In this document: positions 26,639 to 36,546 of the stretch, one piece after another
How the letters are laid out: every line of letters starts with the position of its first letter
How positions within the stretch are numbered: the first letter of the stretch is position 1
Assembly (NCBI GenBank): GCA_025353585.1
Contig: JANXOM010000287.1
Span: 1-36,546 of the forward strand
Source: Deltaproteobacteria bacterium
GTDB taxonomy: Bacteria; Myxococcota_A; Polyangia; Haliangiales; Haliangiaceae
DNA length: 36,546 nucleotides
Direction: 5' to 3'
Made by a program: the position numbers and the translations under genes
Notes under the pieces: generated by a model
The model's database searches: none
What the model saw: the letters and a program-made list of their open reading frames with translations, nothing else
What the model was told of the DNA's origin: nothing

Positions 26639-26662
26639 CACGACCTGTCGCGCGTCCTCAAA

Positions 26663-27610
26663 GTGTTCTTCCACGACGCCTGCTTCGACGGCACCACGTC
26701 GGCGGCGTTGTTCTCGGCGTTCTATCGCGACGCGATCGCGCCGGGTACGAGGGTGCTGCCGATCGGGATGGTCCACACCGACGGCGATCCCTTCGCCGGG
26801 ATCGCGCTCGACGCCGATGACCACGCGTGCGTCGACTTCCGGTTCTGCGCGGACCCGCGCATGACGTGGTGGTTCGATCACCACCCGACGGCGTTCCAGC
26901 CCCCGGCGCTGCGCGACGTGTTCCTCGCGCGGCACCTGTCGACGTGGGTCTTCGATCCGACGGCGCCGTCGTGCGCGGGCCTGATCGCGCGCACCCTGAC
27001 CGCGGCGTACGGCTGGACGCCGCCGCCGCACCTCGCCGACGCCGTGGTGTGGGCCGACAAGATCGACGCCGCGAAGTTTGCCTCGGCCGAAGACGCGGTC
27101 GCGCTCGTTCTCCCGGCCCAGCGCCTCGCCGCGTGGCTGGCCCACGGCCGCACGCCCGTCGATACGGCGCGCTACGTGGAGTGGCTGTCGCGCAGCTCGC
27201 TCGCCGAGGTCGCGGCCCGGCCGGACGTGGCAGTGCAGCTGGCCGCCGTCGAGACCGAGCGCGCCCAGGAGCTGGACGTCGTGCGGCGCATCGGGGTGTG
27301 GCACGGCGATGTCATCGTGTTCGATCGGCTGGGCGATGTCGGCGCGCGCTCGCCGGGCTTCCTCGGGTACCTCGAGTTCCCCCGCTGCGCGTACGCCATC
27401 TCGGCGACGCGTACGGCCACGACGATCAAGCTCAGCGTCGGGCTCAACCCGTGGTCCGCCGTCCCGCGGCGCCACGATATCGGCGAGCTGTGCGCGCGCT
27501 ACGGCGGCGGTGGCCACGCGGTCGTCGGCGGCGTCACGCTGCGCGCCGACGAGCTGACGCGCGCGCAGGAGACCCTCGCCGCGATCGTGCGCGAGCTCGC
27601 GGAGACCTGA
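26663..27610 (+). CDS. DHH/DHHA1-family phosphoesterase
   Basis: This protein of about 315 residues has the first metal motif in FFHDACFDGTTSAA, the name-giving DHH in WWFDHHPTAF (about 75-84), ADKID further on, and the DHHA1 end motif ARYGGGGHAVVGGV (about 285-298). Family members are Mn-dependent phosphoesterases such as oligoribonuclease NrnA, RecJ and c-di-AMP or pAp phosphatases; size and layout favour a small-nucleotide or nanoRNA hydrolase, but the substrate is open. The start is uncertain: GTG 26663 is used here, GTG 26600 precedes the putative promoter, and a CTG at 26645 would give MSRVLKVFFHD with a complete first strand. It is followed after 165 bases by the efflux operon; no gene is seen in that gap. 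Confidence 0.85.
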   Translation: MFFHDACFDGTTSAALFSAFYRDAIAPGTRVLPIGMVHTDGDPFAGIALDADDHACVDFRFCADPRMTWWFDHHPTAFQPPALRDVFLARHLSTWVFDPTAPSCAGLIARTLTAAYGWTPPPHLADAVVWADKIDAAKFASAEDAVALVLPAQRLAAWLAHGRTPVDTARYVEWLSRSSLAEVAARPDVAVQLAAVETERAQELDVVRRIGVWHGDVIVFDRLGDVGARSPGFLGYLEFPRCAYAISATRTATTIKLSVGLNPWSAVPRRHDIGELCARYGGGGHAVVGGVTLRADELTRAQETLAAIVRELAET

Positions 27611-27775
27611 GCGCCGCCCCCGCGCCGGATCGCGGTCCGACGGTGCGCTGTCGCGTCACCGACAGTGGGACGCGCGCGCACAGGGACAGGCCTCGCGGTG
27701 GGTCACGACGGTGAAGTTGCGCTCGCCGGCGTCCGTGAGCGGAGAGGGAGTGCTAGATCCGAGACGAGCTGCGCC

Positions 27776-28948
27776 ATGCGACAACACGCCCGCTTCGTCC
27801 TCCTCTATCTCGCCGCGAGCGGCTGCACTGCGTCGCCCGCGGCCGGTCCGCCCGGCGGGGGCGGCCCGATGCCACCGGGCGAGGTCGGGATCGTCACGCT
27901 GCAGACCGAGGACGTCACGCTGCAGACGGAGCTCGCCGGCCGAACGACGGCGTCGCTCGCGTCGGAGCTGCGACCGCAGATCAGCGGCATCGTGAAGGCG
28001 CGCACGTTCACCGAGGGCGCAAAGGTCAAGGCGGGGCAGGTGCTCTACGAGATCGATCCGGCGATGTACCGGGCGACGTACGCCGGCGCGACCGCGGACC
28101 TCGCGAGCGCGAAGGCGACGCTCGAGGCCGCGAAGCTCAAGAACGATCGGTACGCCGCGCTCAGCAAGATCGAGGGCGTCTCCAAGCAGGAAGCGGACGA
28201 CGCGCGGGCGGCCCAGGAGCTCGCGGTGGCGGGCGTCGCGCAGAAGCAGGCCGCGCTCGAGTCCGCGCGCATCAACCTCGACTACACGGCGATCAAGGCG
28301 CCGATCACGGGCCGCATCGGCAAGTCGACGGTCACGGCCGGGGCGCTCGTGACGGCGAACCAGGCCGAGCCGCTCGCGACGATCCGCGCGCTCGATCCGA
28401 TCTGCGTCGACCTCACCGAGTCGAGCGAGGAGCGGCTGCGGCTGCGCGCGGCGCTCGGCGCGGGCACGCTGAAGGCCGGCACCACGAAGGTGAAGCTGCT
28501 CCTCGGCGACGGCTCGACGTACGCGGAGGAGGGCACGCTCGAGTTTGCCGAGGTCGCGGTCGACGAGGCGACGGGCACCGTGACCTTGCGCGCGCAGTTC
28601 CCGAACGCGAACGACACGCTCTTGCCGGGCATGTACGTGCGCGCCGTGCTCGACCAGGCCGTCGCCACGAAGGCGATCCTCGCGCCGCAGCAGGGCGTCG
28701 GGCGCGACGCGAAGGGCAACCCGACGGCCATGGTCGTCGGCGCCGGTGACCAGGTCGAGCTGCGCCAGCTGGCCGCGGACCGCACGGTCGGCAGCCGATG
28801 GCTCGTCACGAGCGGCCTCGCCGCCGGGGACCGGCTGATCGTCGAGGGGCTCAACAAGATCGAGCCCGGCATGCCGGTGCACGCGACCGAGGTCGCCGCC
28901 GGCGGCAGCGGAAGCAGCGGTAGCGGCAGCGGCTCGGCGGGGCAGTAA
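27776..28948 (+). CDS. RND efflux periplasmic adaptor lipoprotein (AcrA/MexA family)
   Basis: The 390-residue lipoprotein has the signal MRQHARFVLLYLAASGC with lipobox ASGC. A Gly/Pro-rich linker is followed by the membrane-fusion-protein domains: beta-barrel and lipoyl half (ELRPQISGIVKARTFTEGAKVKAGQVLYEID), coiled-coil hairpin (about 105-165, rich in Ala/Lys/Glu), second lipoyl half (LDYTAIKAPITGRIGKS), then barrel and membrane-proximal domains (LLPGMYVRAVLDQ, VTSGLAAGDRLIVEGLNKI). It bridges the inner-membrane pump and the outer-membrane channel. The C-terminus is a Gly/Ser repeat (GGSGSSGSGSGS). First gene of a three-gene pump operon; the pump gene starts 4 bases later. No tetR/marR-type regulator lies beside it. 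Confidence 0.93.
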   Translation: MRQHARFVLLYLAASGCTASPAAGPPGGGGPMPPGEVGIVTLQTEDVTLQTELAGRTTASLASELRPQISGIVKARTFTEGAKVKAGQVLYEIDPAMYRATYAGATADLASAKATLEAAKLKNDRYAALSKIEGVSKQEADDARAAQELAVAGVAQKQAALESARINLDYTAIKAPITGRIGKSTVTAGALVTANQAEPLATIRALDPICVDLTESSEERLRLRAALGAGTLKAGTTKVKLLLGDGSTYAEEGTLEFAEVAVDEATGTVTLRAQFPNANDTLLPGMYVRAVLDQAVATKAILAPQQGVGRDAKGNPTAMVVGAGDQVELRQLAADRTVGSRWLVTSGLAAGDRLIVEGLNKIEPGMPVHATEVAAGGSGSSGSGSGSAGQ

Positions 28949-28952
28949 GCCC

Positions 28953-31900
28953 GTGCTCGCGCGCTTCTTCGCGAGTCGCCCCGTCTTCGCGTGGGTGATC
29001 TCGATCGCCATCATGCTCGCCGGCATCGCCTCGATCCTGGGCCTGCCCGTCTCCGCGTATCCCGATGTCGCGCCGCCGAGCGTCGACATCTCGGCAAACT
29101 ACACGGGCGCCAACGCCGAGACCGTCGAGAACAGCGTCACGCAGGTGCTCGAGCAGCAGCTCACGGGCATCGACGGCCTCCTCTACTTCTCCAGCAGCTC
29201 CAGCTCGTCGGGCCAGGCGAGCATCTCCGTCACGTTCCGCCAGGGCACGAACCCGGATACGGCGCAGGTCCAGGTCCAGAACAAGGTCCAGCAGGCCGTG
29301 CCACGGCTCCCACCGTCGGTGCAGCAGCAGGGCATCGTCGTCACGAAGGCGCAGCCGAACTTCCTCACGATCGTCGCGATCTACGACGAGACCGACAAGG
29401 CCACCGAGGGCGACGTCTCGGACTTCCTCGCGAGCACCGTGCAGGATCCCGTCGCGCGCATCGACGGCGTCGGCAGCATCCAGGTGTTCGGCGCGAGCTA
29501 CGCGATGCGCGTGTGGCTCGATCCCGCGAAGCTGCTCGCGTTCAGGCTGATGCCCTCGGATATCGAGGCCGCGATCGCCGCGCAGAACGTGCAGGTCTCC
29601 GCGGGCAAGATCGGCCAGCAGCCGTCGCCCACCGGCCAGCAGCTGAACGCCACCGTCACCGCGCAGAGCAAGCTGCACACGGCGCAGCAGTTCAAGGACA
29701 TCATCGTCAAGTACGACGCGGCGGGCGCGGCGGTGCGGCTCTCGCAGGTCGCGCGCGTGGAGCTCGGCAGCGAGTCGTACGACGTCACCACGCGCTTCAA
29801 CGGACACCCGGCGTCCGGCATCGCGGTCCAGCTCGCGCCGAACGCCAACGCGCTGTCCGTCGCCGATCACGTCAAGGAGGCGGTCCACGGTCTCGAGCGC
29901 GCGATGCCGGCCGGCTGGAAGGTCGCGTTCCCGTTCGACAGCACGAAGTTCATTCGCATCTCGATCGAGGAGGTCGTCAAGACGCTCGTCGAGGCGATCC
30001 TGCTCGTCATCGTCGTGATGTACGTGTTCCTGCAGAGCTGGCGCGCGACGCTCGTCCCCGTCATCGCGGTGCCGGTCGTGCTCCTCGGCACGTTCGGCGT
30101 GCTGCGCCTCCTGAACTACTCGATCAACACGCTGACGATGTTCGGCATGGTGCTGTCGATCGGTCTCCTCGTCGACGACGCGATCGTCGTCGTGGAGAAC
30201 GTCGAGCGCCTCATGCGCGACGAGCAGATGTCACCGCTCGACGCGACCATCCGCTCGATGAAGGAGATCACGGGCGCGCTGATCGGCGTCGCGACCGTGC
30301 TGTCCGCCGTGTTCCTGCCGATGGCCTTCTTCACGGGCTCGACCGGCGTCATCTATCGCCAGTTCTCGATCACCATCGTCGCGTCGATGCTGCTGTCGGT
30401 GTTCGTCGCGCTGACGGTGACGCCGGCCATGTGCGCCTCGCTCCTGCGCGGGACGGCGAAGCACACCGCGCCGCGGCGCGGTCTGTTCGGGCTCTTCAAC
30501 CGCGGCTTCGACCGCACGACGCACGGCTATCAGGGCGTGGTCGCGTGGATGCTGCGTGGCCCGGCGAAGTGGCTCGTGCCGTACGCGGCCATCGTCGGCG
30601 TGCTCGCGGTCCTCCTGGTCCGCCTGCCAACGGGCTTCCTGCCGCCCGAGGATCAGGGCATCGGCATGGCGATCTGGACGCTGCCCTCGGGCGCGTCCCT
30701 CGCGCGGACGCAGGCCGTCGGCAAGACGGTCGAGAAGCACTTCCTCGAGGACGAGAAGGCCAACGTCGATCAGATGTTCGTGGTCGCGGGCTTCAGCTTC
30801 ATCGGCGTGGGGCAGAACACCGGCATGTCGTTCATCGAGCTGAAGGACTGGGCGCAGCGAGCCGGCAAGGAGAACGAGTCGGCCGCGATCATGAACCGCG
30901 CGACCGGCATGCTGCAGGCGGTGCGCGACGCGCAGATCTTCGCCCTCACGCCCCCCGCCATCTCGGGTCTCGGCCAGTCCGAGGGCTTCGACTTCGAGCT
31001 GCAGGCCACCCCGGGCACGACGCGCGCGCAGCTCGCGGCCGCGCGCGACCAGTTCCTCGGCTCGGCGAACCAGAACAAGGCGCTCGTCGCCGTGCGCCGC
31101 GGCGACCTGCCGGAGACCTCGCAGCTGTCGGTCGATATCGACCAGGCCGCCGCGGGCGCCCAGGGCATCGCGCCCACCGACATCGCGAACACGCTGTCGG
31201 CGGCGTGGGGCGGCGTGTACGTCAATGACTTCATCGACCGCGGCCGCGTCAAGCGCGTGTTCGTCCAGGGCGATGCCGCCTCGCGCAGCAAGCCCGAGGA
31301 CCTCGCGACCTGGTACGTGCGCGGCAACACCGGGCTCATGACGTCGTTCTCGGCGTTCGCGAAGACGCACTGGACCTCGGGCGCCGAGTCGCTCTCCCGC
31401 TACAACGGCCTCGCGTCGTACGACATCCAGGGCCAGGGCGCGCCGGGCACGAGCTCCGGCACGGCGATGGACGAGGTGGAGAACACCGCGAAGACGGTGC
31501 CCGGCACGACGTACGCGTGGAGCGGCCTGTCCTACGAGGAGCGGCTGGCGAGCGGGCAAACGCTGAAGCTGTACGCGATCTCGATCCTCGTCATCTTCCT
31601 GTGCCTGGCCGCGCTCTACGAGAGCTGGTCGGTGCCGTTCTCGGTGCTGATGGTGATCCCGCTCGGCATCGTGGGCGCCGTGCTCGCGGCGACGCTCCGC
31701 GGGCTCGAGAACGACGTGTACTTCCGCGTCGCGCTGCTGACGACGATCGGCCTGTCCTCGAAGAACGCGATCTTGATCGTCGAGTTCGCGGAGGACGCGT
31801 ATCACCACGGCGCGTCCCTCGTGGATGCGGCCGTGACCGGCGCGCGGCTGCGCTTGCGGCCGATCGTCATGACCTCGCTCGCGTTCATGGCAGGTGTAGC

Positions 31901-32072
31901 GCCGCTCGCGGTCTTGACAGGCGCCGGCGCGAACAGCCGCGTCGCGATCGGCAGCGGCATCGTCGGCGGCACGCTGACGGGCACCGTCCTCGCGATCTTC
32001 CTCGTCCCGGTGTTCTTCGTCGTCGTCCGCAAGCTCGTGCGCGGCAAGCGCGCGACGCCGGGGGCCGCGTGA
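28953..32072 (+). CDS. RND multidrug efflux transporter, inner-membrane pump (AcrB/MexB, HAE1 family)
   Basis: This 1039-residue pump has the standard length. It begins FFASRPVFAWVISIAIMLAGI (helix 1), then porter domains with SAYPDVAPPSVDISANYTGA. Helix 4 carries the proton-relay Asp pair in SIGLLVDDAIVVVENVER, and helix 10 the matching Lys in TIGLSSKNAILIVEFAED. TGSTGVIYRQFSITIVASMLLS is the conserved helix 6 region. The FxxF-type and porter loops suggest broad hydrophobic substrates (drugs, detergents, solvents); specificity cannot be read. GTG start. A short Ser-rich run (about 80-87) sits where other members have QSxSxGxAxI. The stop TGA overlaps the start of the channel gene by 1 base. 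Confidence 0.95.
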   Translation: MLARFFASRPVFAWVISIAIMLAGIASILGLPVSAYPDVAPPSVDISANYTGANAETVENSVTQVLEQQLTGIDGLLYFSSSSSSSGQASISVTFRQGTNPDTAQVQVQNKVQQAVPRLPPSVQQQGIVVTKAQPNFLTIVAIYDETDKATEGDVSDFLASTVQDPVARIDGVGSIQVFGASYAMRVWLDPAKLLAFRLMPSDIEAAIAAQNVQVSAGKIGQQPSPTGQQLNATVTAQSKLHTAQQFKDIIVKYDAAGAAVRLSQVARVELGSESYDVTTRFNGHPASGIAVQLAPNANALSVADHVKEAVHGLERAMPAGWKVAFPFDSTKFIRISIEEVVKTLVEAILLVIVVMYVFLQSWRATLVPVIAVPVVLLGTFGVLRLLNYSINTLTMFGMVLSIGLLVDDAIVVVENVERLMRDEQMSPLDATIRSMKEITGALIGVATVLSAVFLPMAFFTGSTGVIYRQFSITIVASMLLSVFVALTVTPAMCASLLRGTAKHTAPRRGLFGLFNRGFDRTTHGYQGVVAWMLRGPAKWLVPYAAIVGVLAVLLVRLPTGFLPPEDQGIGMAIWTLPSGASLARTQAVGKTVEKHFLEDEKANVDQMFVVAGFSFIGVGQNTGMSFIELKDWAQRAGKENESAAIMNRATGMLQAVRDAQIFALTPPAISGLGQSEGFDFELQATPGTTRAQLAAARDQFLGSANQNKALVAVRRGDLPETSQLSVDIDQAAAGAQGIAPTDIANTLSAAWGGVYVNDFIDRGRVKRVFVQGDAASRSKPEDLATWYVRGNTGLMTSFSAFAKTHWTSGAESLSRYNGLASYDIQGQGAPGTSSGTAMDEVENTAKTVPGTTYAWSGLSYEERLASGQTLKLYAISILVIFLCLAALYESWSVPFSVLMVIPLGIVGAVLAATLRGLENDVYFRVALLTTIGLSSKNAILIVEFAEDAYHHGASLVDAAVTGARLRLRPIVMTSLAFMAGVAPLAVLTGAGANSRVAIGSGIVGGTLTGTVLAIFLVPVFFVVVRKLVRGKRATPGAA

Positions 32073-33454
32073 TGCGATCCGCGCTGGCGCTGGCGATGTG
32101 TGCCGTGGCGGCCTGCAAGTCGATGGCGCCCGCGTACGAGCGGCCGGCGGCGGCCGTGCCGGCGCAGCTCGGCGGCGGCAGCGGCTCCGGGGCCGAGCGC
32201 GCGTCGGCCGTGCCGTGGCAGGCGTTCGTGCACGACGCGAAGCTGCAGCAGGTGATCGCGCAGGCGCTCGCGCAGAGCCGCGACCTGCGCCGGTCGGCGC
32301 TCAACATCGAGTCGGCGCGCTCGCTCTATCGGATCCAGCGCGCGGCGCAGCTGCCGTCGATCGACGCCGTCGCCGCGATCACGAGCACGCGCTCGCTCCT
32401 CGGCACCGCCGGCAACAACACGTTCACCTCGACGGTGTACGCGGCGCAGGCCGGCCTCGCCACCTGGGAGATCGATCTGTTCGGACGGCTGCGCAGCCTG
32501 TCGGATGCGAAGCTGCACGCGTACTTCTCGACGGTGGAGACGGCGAAGGCCACGCGCATCAGCCTCATCGGCGAGGTCGCTTCGGCGTGGGTCACGCTCG
32601 GCGCGGATCGCAGCCGGCTCGCGATCGCGACCGAAACCATGGCGAGCTCGAAGAAGACGATGGAGTTGACCGAGGCGCTCGTCACCGGCGGCACGTCGAA
32701 CCGCGGTGACTTCTGGCAGGCGGCGACCGTGTTCCATCAGGCGCGCGCGGACGTCGCGCTGTTGACCTCGACCATCGAGCAGGACCGCGACGCGCTCGAT
32801 CTCCTCGCGGGCAGCCGCGTCGCCGATGCGCTGCTGCCCGAGCAGCTCCCGGATCGGCTCGACTGGTTCGCCGATGTCCCGGTGGGCCTCTCGTCCGACG
32901 TGCTGCTCGAGCGCCCCGACGTCGTCGCCGCCGAGCAGGACTTGATGGCGGCGAACGCGAACATCGGCGCGGCGCGCGCGCAGTTCTTTCCGTCGCTGTC
33001 CCTCACCGCGAACGGCGGCCTCGCGAGCACCGGCCTCGCCGCGCTGTTCACGGGCCCCGCGTTCGTGTTCTCGCTCGCACCGAACCTCGCGCTGCCGCTG
33101 TTTCGCGGCGGCGCCAACCGCGCGAACCTCGCCTACACCGAGACGCAGAAGCAGGTGTTCGTCGCGGGCTACGAGCTCGCCGTGCAGAACGCGTTTCGAG
33201 ACGTCGCCGACGCGCTCGCCACGCGCGCGACGATCGCCGACCAGCTCGAGGCGCAGCGGGCGCTCGTGGACGCGGCGCAGAAGGGCTACGACCTCGCGAA
33301 GGCGCGCTACCAGGGCGGCGTGGAGCCGTTCCTGACGACGCTCGTGTCGGAGCGCGCGCTGTACACCGCCAAGAACTCGCTCGTCACCACGCAGCTCGCG
33401 GCGCTGGGGAACCGGGTGACGTTGTACCGGGCGCTCGGCGGCGGCCTGCGGTAG
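32072..33454 (+). CDS. Outer-membrane efflux channel lipoprotein (OprM/NodT family)
   Basis: The 460-residue protein has a lipoprotein signal (MRSALALAMCAVAACKS, acylated Cys16 by lipobox AVAAC). Two repeats of the outer-membrane efflux domain follow: first half with LNIESARSLYRIQRAAQLPSI, TWEIDLFGRLRS and the TRISLIGEVASAWVTL helix; second half with VPVGLSSDVLLERPDVVAAEQ, ANIGAARAQFFPSLSL and FRGGANRANL. These are standard OprM/NodT landmarks for the trimeric exit duct of RND pumps. It starts in a TGATG junction with the pump gene, so the adaptor, pump and channel are produced together. A putative -10 for the next gene overlaps its TAG stop. Confidence 0.94.
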   Translation: MRSALALAMCAVAACKSMAPAYERPAAAVPAQLGGGSGSGAERASAVPWQAFVHDAKLQQVIAQALAQSRDLRRSALNIESARSLYRIQRAAQLPSIDAVAAITSTRSLLGTAGNNTFTSTVYAAQAGLATWEIDLFGRLRSLSDAKLHAYFSTVETAKATRISLIGEVASAWVTLGADRSRLAIATETMASSKKTMELTEALVTGGTSNRGDFWQAATVFHQARADVALLTSTIEQDRDALDLLAGSRVADALLPEQLPDRLDWFADVPVGLSSDVLLERPDVVAAEQDLMAANANIGAARAQFFPSLSLTANGGLASTGLAALFTGPAFVFSLAPNLALPLFRGGANRANLAYTETQKQVFVAGYELAVQNAFRDVADALATRATIADQLEAQRALVDAAQKGYDLAKARYQGGVEPFLTTLVSERALYTAKNSLVTTQLAALGNRVTLYRALGGGLR

Positions 33455-33457
33455 CGT
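33452..33457 (+). promoter_or_regulatory. Putative -10 (TAGCGT), leaderless start of the gene at 33465
   Basis: TAGCGT begins with the TAG stop codon of the efflux channel gene and ends 7 bases before the ATG at 33465. The same stop-codon-as-minus-10 arrangement occurs at 2620-2625. Confidence 0.38.
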
Positions 33458-33464
33458 CGCCGCC

Positions 33465-34271
33465 ATGAAGCTGCGGGCGGGCCTGGTGTGCGCGGTGCTC
33501 GGCGCGGGTACGCACGCAGCGAGCGCGCAGGTGCCCGGGCCGGCGGCCGGGCCGGGAGAAGACTCGCCGCCGGAGTATCCGACCGTCAGCGTCGACCGGC
33601 CGGTGCTGCTGTTCACCGGGATGACGACCGTCGACGTGGCCGGCCGCCTCGCGCACTCCCCGGCCGGCGCGCTCGATCTGGCCGACGCCTCGGCGGTGAC
33701 GGCGCACACCACCGCCACACCCGGCCTCGCGCTCGCGCACGCGTTCGGGCGGGTGCAGCTCGGCGCGTACGGCACGCGCGACGCGGCCGGGGCAAGCATC
33801 GCCGTGCAGTCGCGCGAGGTGCCCGGGGGCTACGTCGAGCTCTCGGCGGAGGACCTCGCCGTCGGGCCCGGCGGCGGCTACGACTACAAACAGAGCCTCT
33901 CGTACGTCTACAAGAAGGTCGTCGCGCCGCATCGCGTCGCGTTCTTCATGGGCTTCGGGGCAAACATCGCGGAGCTGAAGATCACGTTGCCGACCCAGGT
34001 GACGGCGGCTGGACACATCGCCGCCATCGCCGTGAACGTGGCCGGCGAGGTCCAGGTCACCGCGCGGCTGTCGGCGGCGCTCGCGGCGCGCGTCGACTCC
34101 GACGTGGACCACTCGAAGAAGCTCCCGAGCGACCAGTACCTCGACGTCGGCGTGCGCGTCCGCCTCGCGACCCACCGCCTCGACGTCTACGGCGCGTTCG
34201 CGTTCACCGACGTCACGCACACCGCGGCGTTCTCCGCGTCCGTCGGGGTGCTCGGCCGCTTCGGGATGTAG
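33465..34271 (+). CDS. Predicted secreted outer-membrane beta-barrel-like protein, unknown function
   Basis: The 268-residue product has a signal peptide (MKLRAGLVCAVLGAGTHAASA, cut near residue 21) and a short Pro-rich linker. A run of alternating hydrophobic strands follows: VQLGAYGTRDAAGASIAV, YVELSAEDLAV, SLSYVYKKVV, HRVAFFMGFGANIAEL, HIAAIAVNVAGEVQVTARLSAALAARVDS, YLDVGVRVRLATHRLDVYGAFAFTDV. This looks like a small outer-membrane barrel of 10 or more strands. It does not end in Phe but in GRFGM, which leaves the barrel prediction less firm. It lies 10 bases after the efflux channel gene and may be co-transcribed, but also has its own -10-like hexamer. No family was recognised. Confidence 0.65.
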   Translation: MKLRAGLVCAVLGAGTHAASAQVPGPAAGPGEDSPPEYPTVSVDRPVLLFTGMTTVDVAGRLAHSPAGALDLADASAVTAHTTATPGLALAHAFGRVQLGAYGTRDAAGASIAVQSREVPGGYVELSAEDLAVGPGGGYDYKQSLSYVYKKVVAPHRVAFFMGFGANIAELKITLPTQVTAAGHIAAIAVNVAGEVQVTARLSAALAARVDSDVDHSKKLPSDQYLDVGVRVRLATHRLDVYGAFAFTDVTHTAAFSASVGVLGRFGM

Positions 34272-34278
34272 CGCGGCG

Positions 34279-34281
<3 letters not shown>
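34269..34281. repeat. Palindrome made by two facing stop codons
   Basis: TAGCGC-G-GCGCTA is a perfect 6-base dyad joining the TAG of the gene ending at 34271 and the reverse-strand TAG of the M13 gene. It is the third instance of this tail-to-tail arrangement in the window. Confidence 0.55.
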
Positions 34282-36397
<2,116 letters not shown>

Positions 36398-36403
36398 GCG
36401 CGA

Positions 36404-36409
36404 AGCCTA
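36404..36409 (-). promoter_or_regulatory. Putative -10 (TAGGCT), leaderless M13 start
   Basis: On the minus strand TAGGCT ends 6 bases before the ATG at 36397. A weak -35-like TGAGAC lies 17 to 19 bases further upstream. Confidence 0.4.
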
Positions 36410-36472
36410 GAGCGCCGATCGGTTTCGAGTCTCAGTGAAATCGATCGGTTAGCGGGTCCGGATCGACAGCGG

Positions 36473-36492
36473 GATCCGATCGTGATCGGATC
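36473..36492. promoter_or_regulatory. Operator-like 20-base inverted repeat
   Basis: GATCCGATC-GT-GATCGGATC is a perfect 9-base dyad that ends 8 bases before an ATG at 36501. The same stretch also has a direct repeat GATCGGTT at 36417-36424 and 36443-36450. It looks like a regulator-binding region between divergent genes. Confidence 0.5.
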
Positions 36493-36500
36493 TGCGCACG

Positions 36501-36546
36501 ATGGCCATCAAACGCTGGAGCCCGAGCGAGATCGTTAGCCGCCAGG
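36501..36546 (+). CDS. Possible start of a gene cut by the window edge
   Basis: The ATG at 36501 opens a frame reading MAIKRWSPSEIVSRQ, still open at the window end. Its normal amino-acid mix and the inverted repeat just upstream suggest a real gene start, divergent from the M13 gene. Fifteen residues are too few for a family call. Confidence 0.35.
   Translation, partial: MAIKRWSPSEIVSRQ

Noticed and set aside
27611..27775. A small gene or regulator between the DHH gene and the efflux operon
   Set aside because: No frame with a plausible start, length and composition was found; the gap is left as probable promoter region.
27893..27934. Imperfect 21-base tandem duplication near the start of the efflux adaptor (VTLQTED/VTLQTEL)
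   Set aside because: The strand pattern V-x-L...D-V-x-L..E-L is normal at this place in the family and the length is not increased, so it is probably chance.

Overview
The window is about 70% GC, densely packed and bacterial. Three things point to Myxococcota (the former Deltaproteobacteria): a PilZ domain of the Myxococcus paralogue type fused to a J domain, many predicted lipoproteins and Cys-rich secreted proteins, and Ser/Thr-phosphatase, sigma-factor and caspase-like signalling genes. The rank below phylum cannot be fixed from the sequence. No RNA gene, insertion sequence, prophage or CRISPR array was seen. No stretch longer than about 200 bases lacks a gene.

Layout. 2-1707 (+): end of a dihaem cytochrome c gene, then an MntP-type manganese exporter. 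13037-1714 (-): penicillin-acylase-family hydrolase and a degenerate double receiver; then a tightly packed block of PilZ-J-TPR protein, lidless Hsp70, GbsR-type regulator, ABC ATPase and two ABC-2 permeases, then an SDR oxidoreductase. 13063-17411 (+): haem operon hemE-hemG, a lipoprotein and an Rsm22-type ribosomal methyltransferase with an Fe-S-type Cys set. 19741-17421 (-): orphan DNA methyltransferase, then PP2C phosphatase. 19791-20659 (+): small unknown protein plus a membrane protein resembling the C-terminal part of anti-sigma factors. 24717-20750 (-): a four-gene run of caspase-like protease with a predicted beta-barrel, Cys-rich secreted protein, ECF sigma factor and anti-sigma factor. 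26570-24899 (-): HemJ/CopD-like membrane protein and dinB. 26663-34271 (+): DHH phosphoesterase, a complete tripartite RND efflux pump and an outer-membrane protein. 36397-34279 (-): an M13 metallopeptidase gene interrupted by one frameshift and two nonsense codons. A possible new gene begins at 36501.

How the genes are read. Neighbouring genes on one strand overlap by 4 bases (ATGA or GTGA) at nine junctions, so translational coupling is the rule. Shine-Dalgarno sequences are rare. At eight confident uncoupled starts, and one less certain one, a TAnnnT hexamer ends 6-8 bases before the start codon, which predicts leaderless mRNAs. Three of the four convergent gene pairs meet tail to tail with both stop codons inside a short inverted repeat.

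Best candidates for something undescribed: (1) the caspase/beta-barrel-ECF sigma-anti-sigma operon with a second anti-sigma-like membrane protein facing it; (2) the PilZ-J protein/lidless Hsp70/GbsR/ABC exporter operon; (3) the leaderless-start signature.
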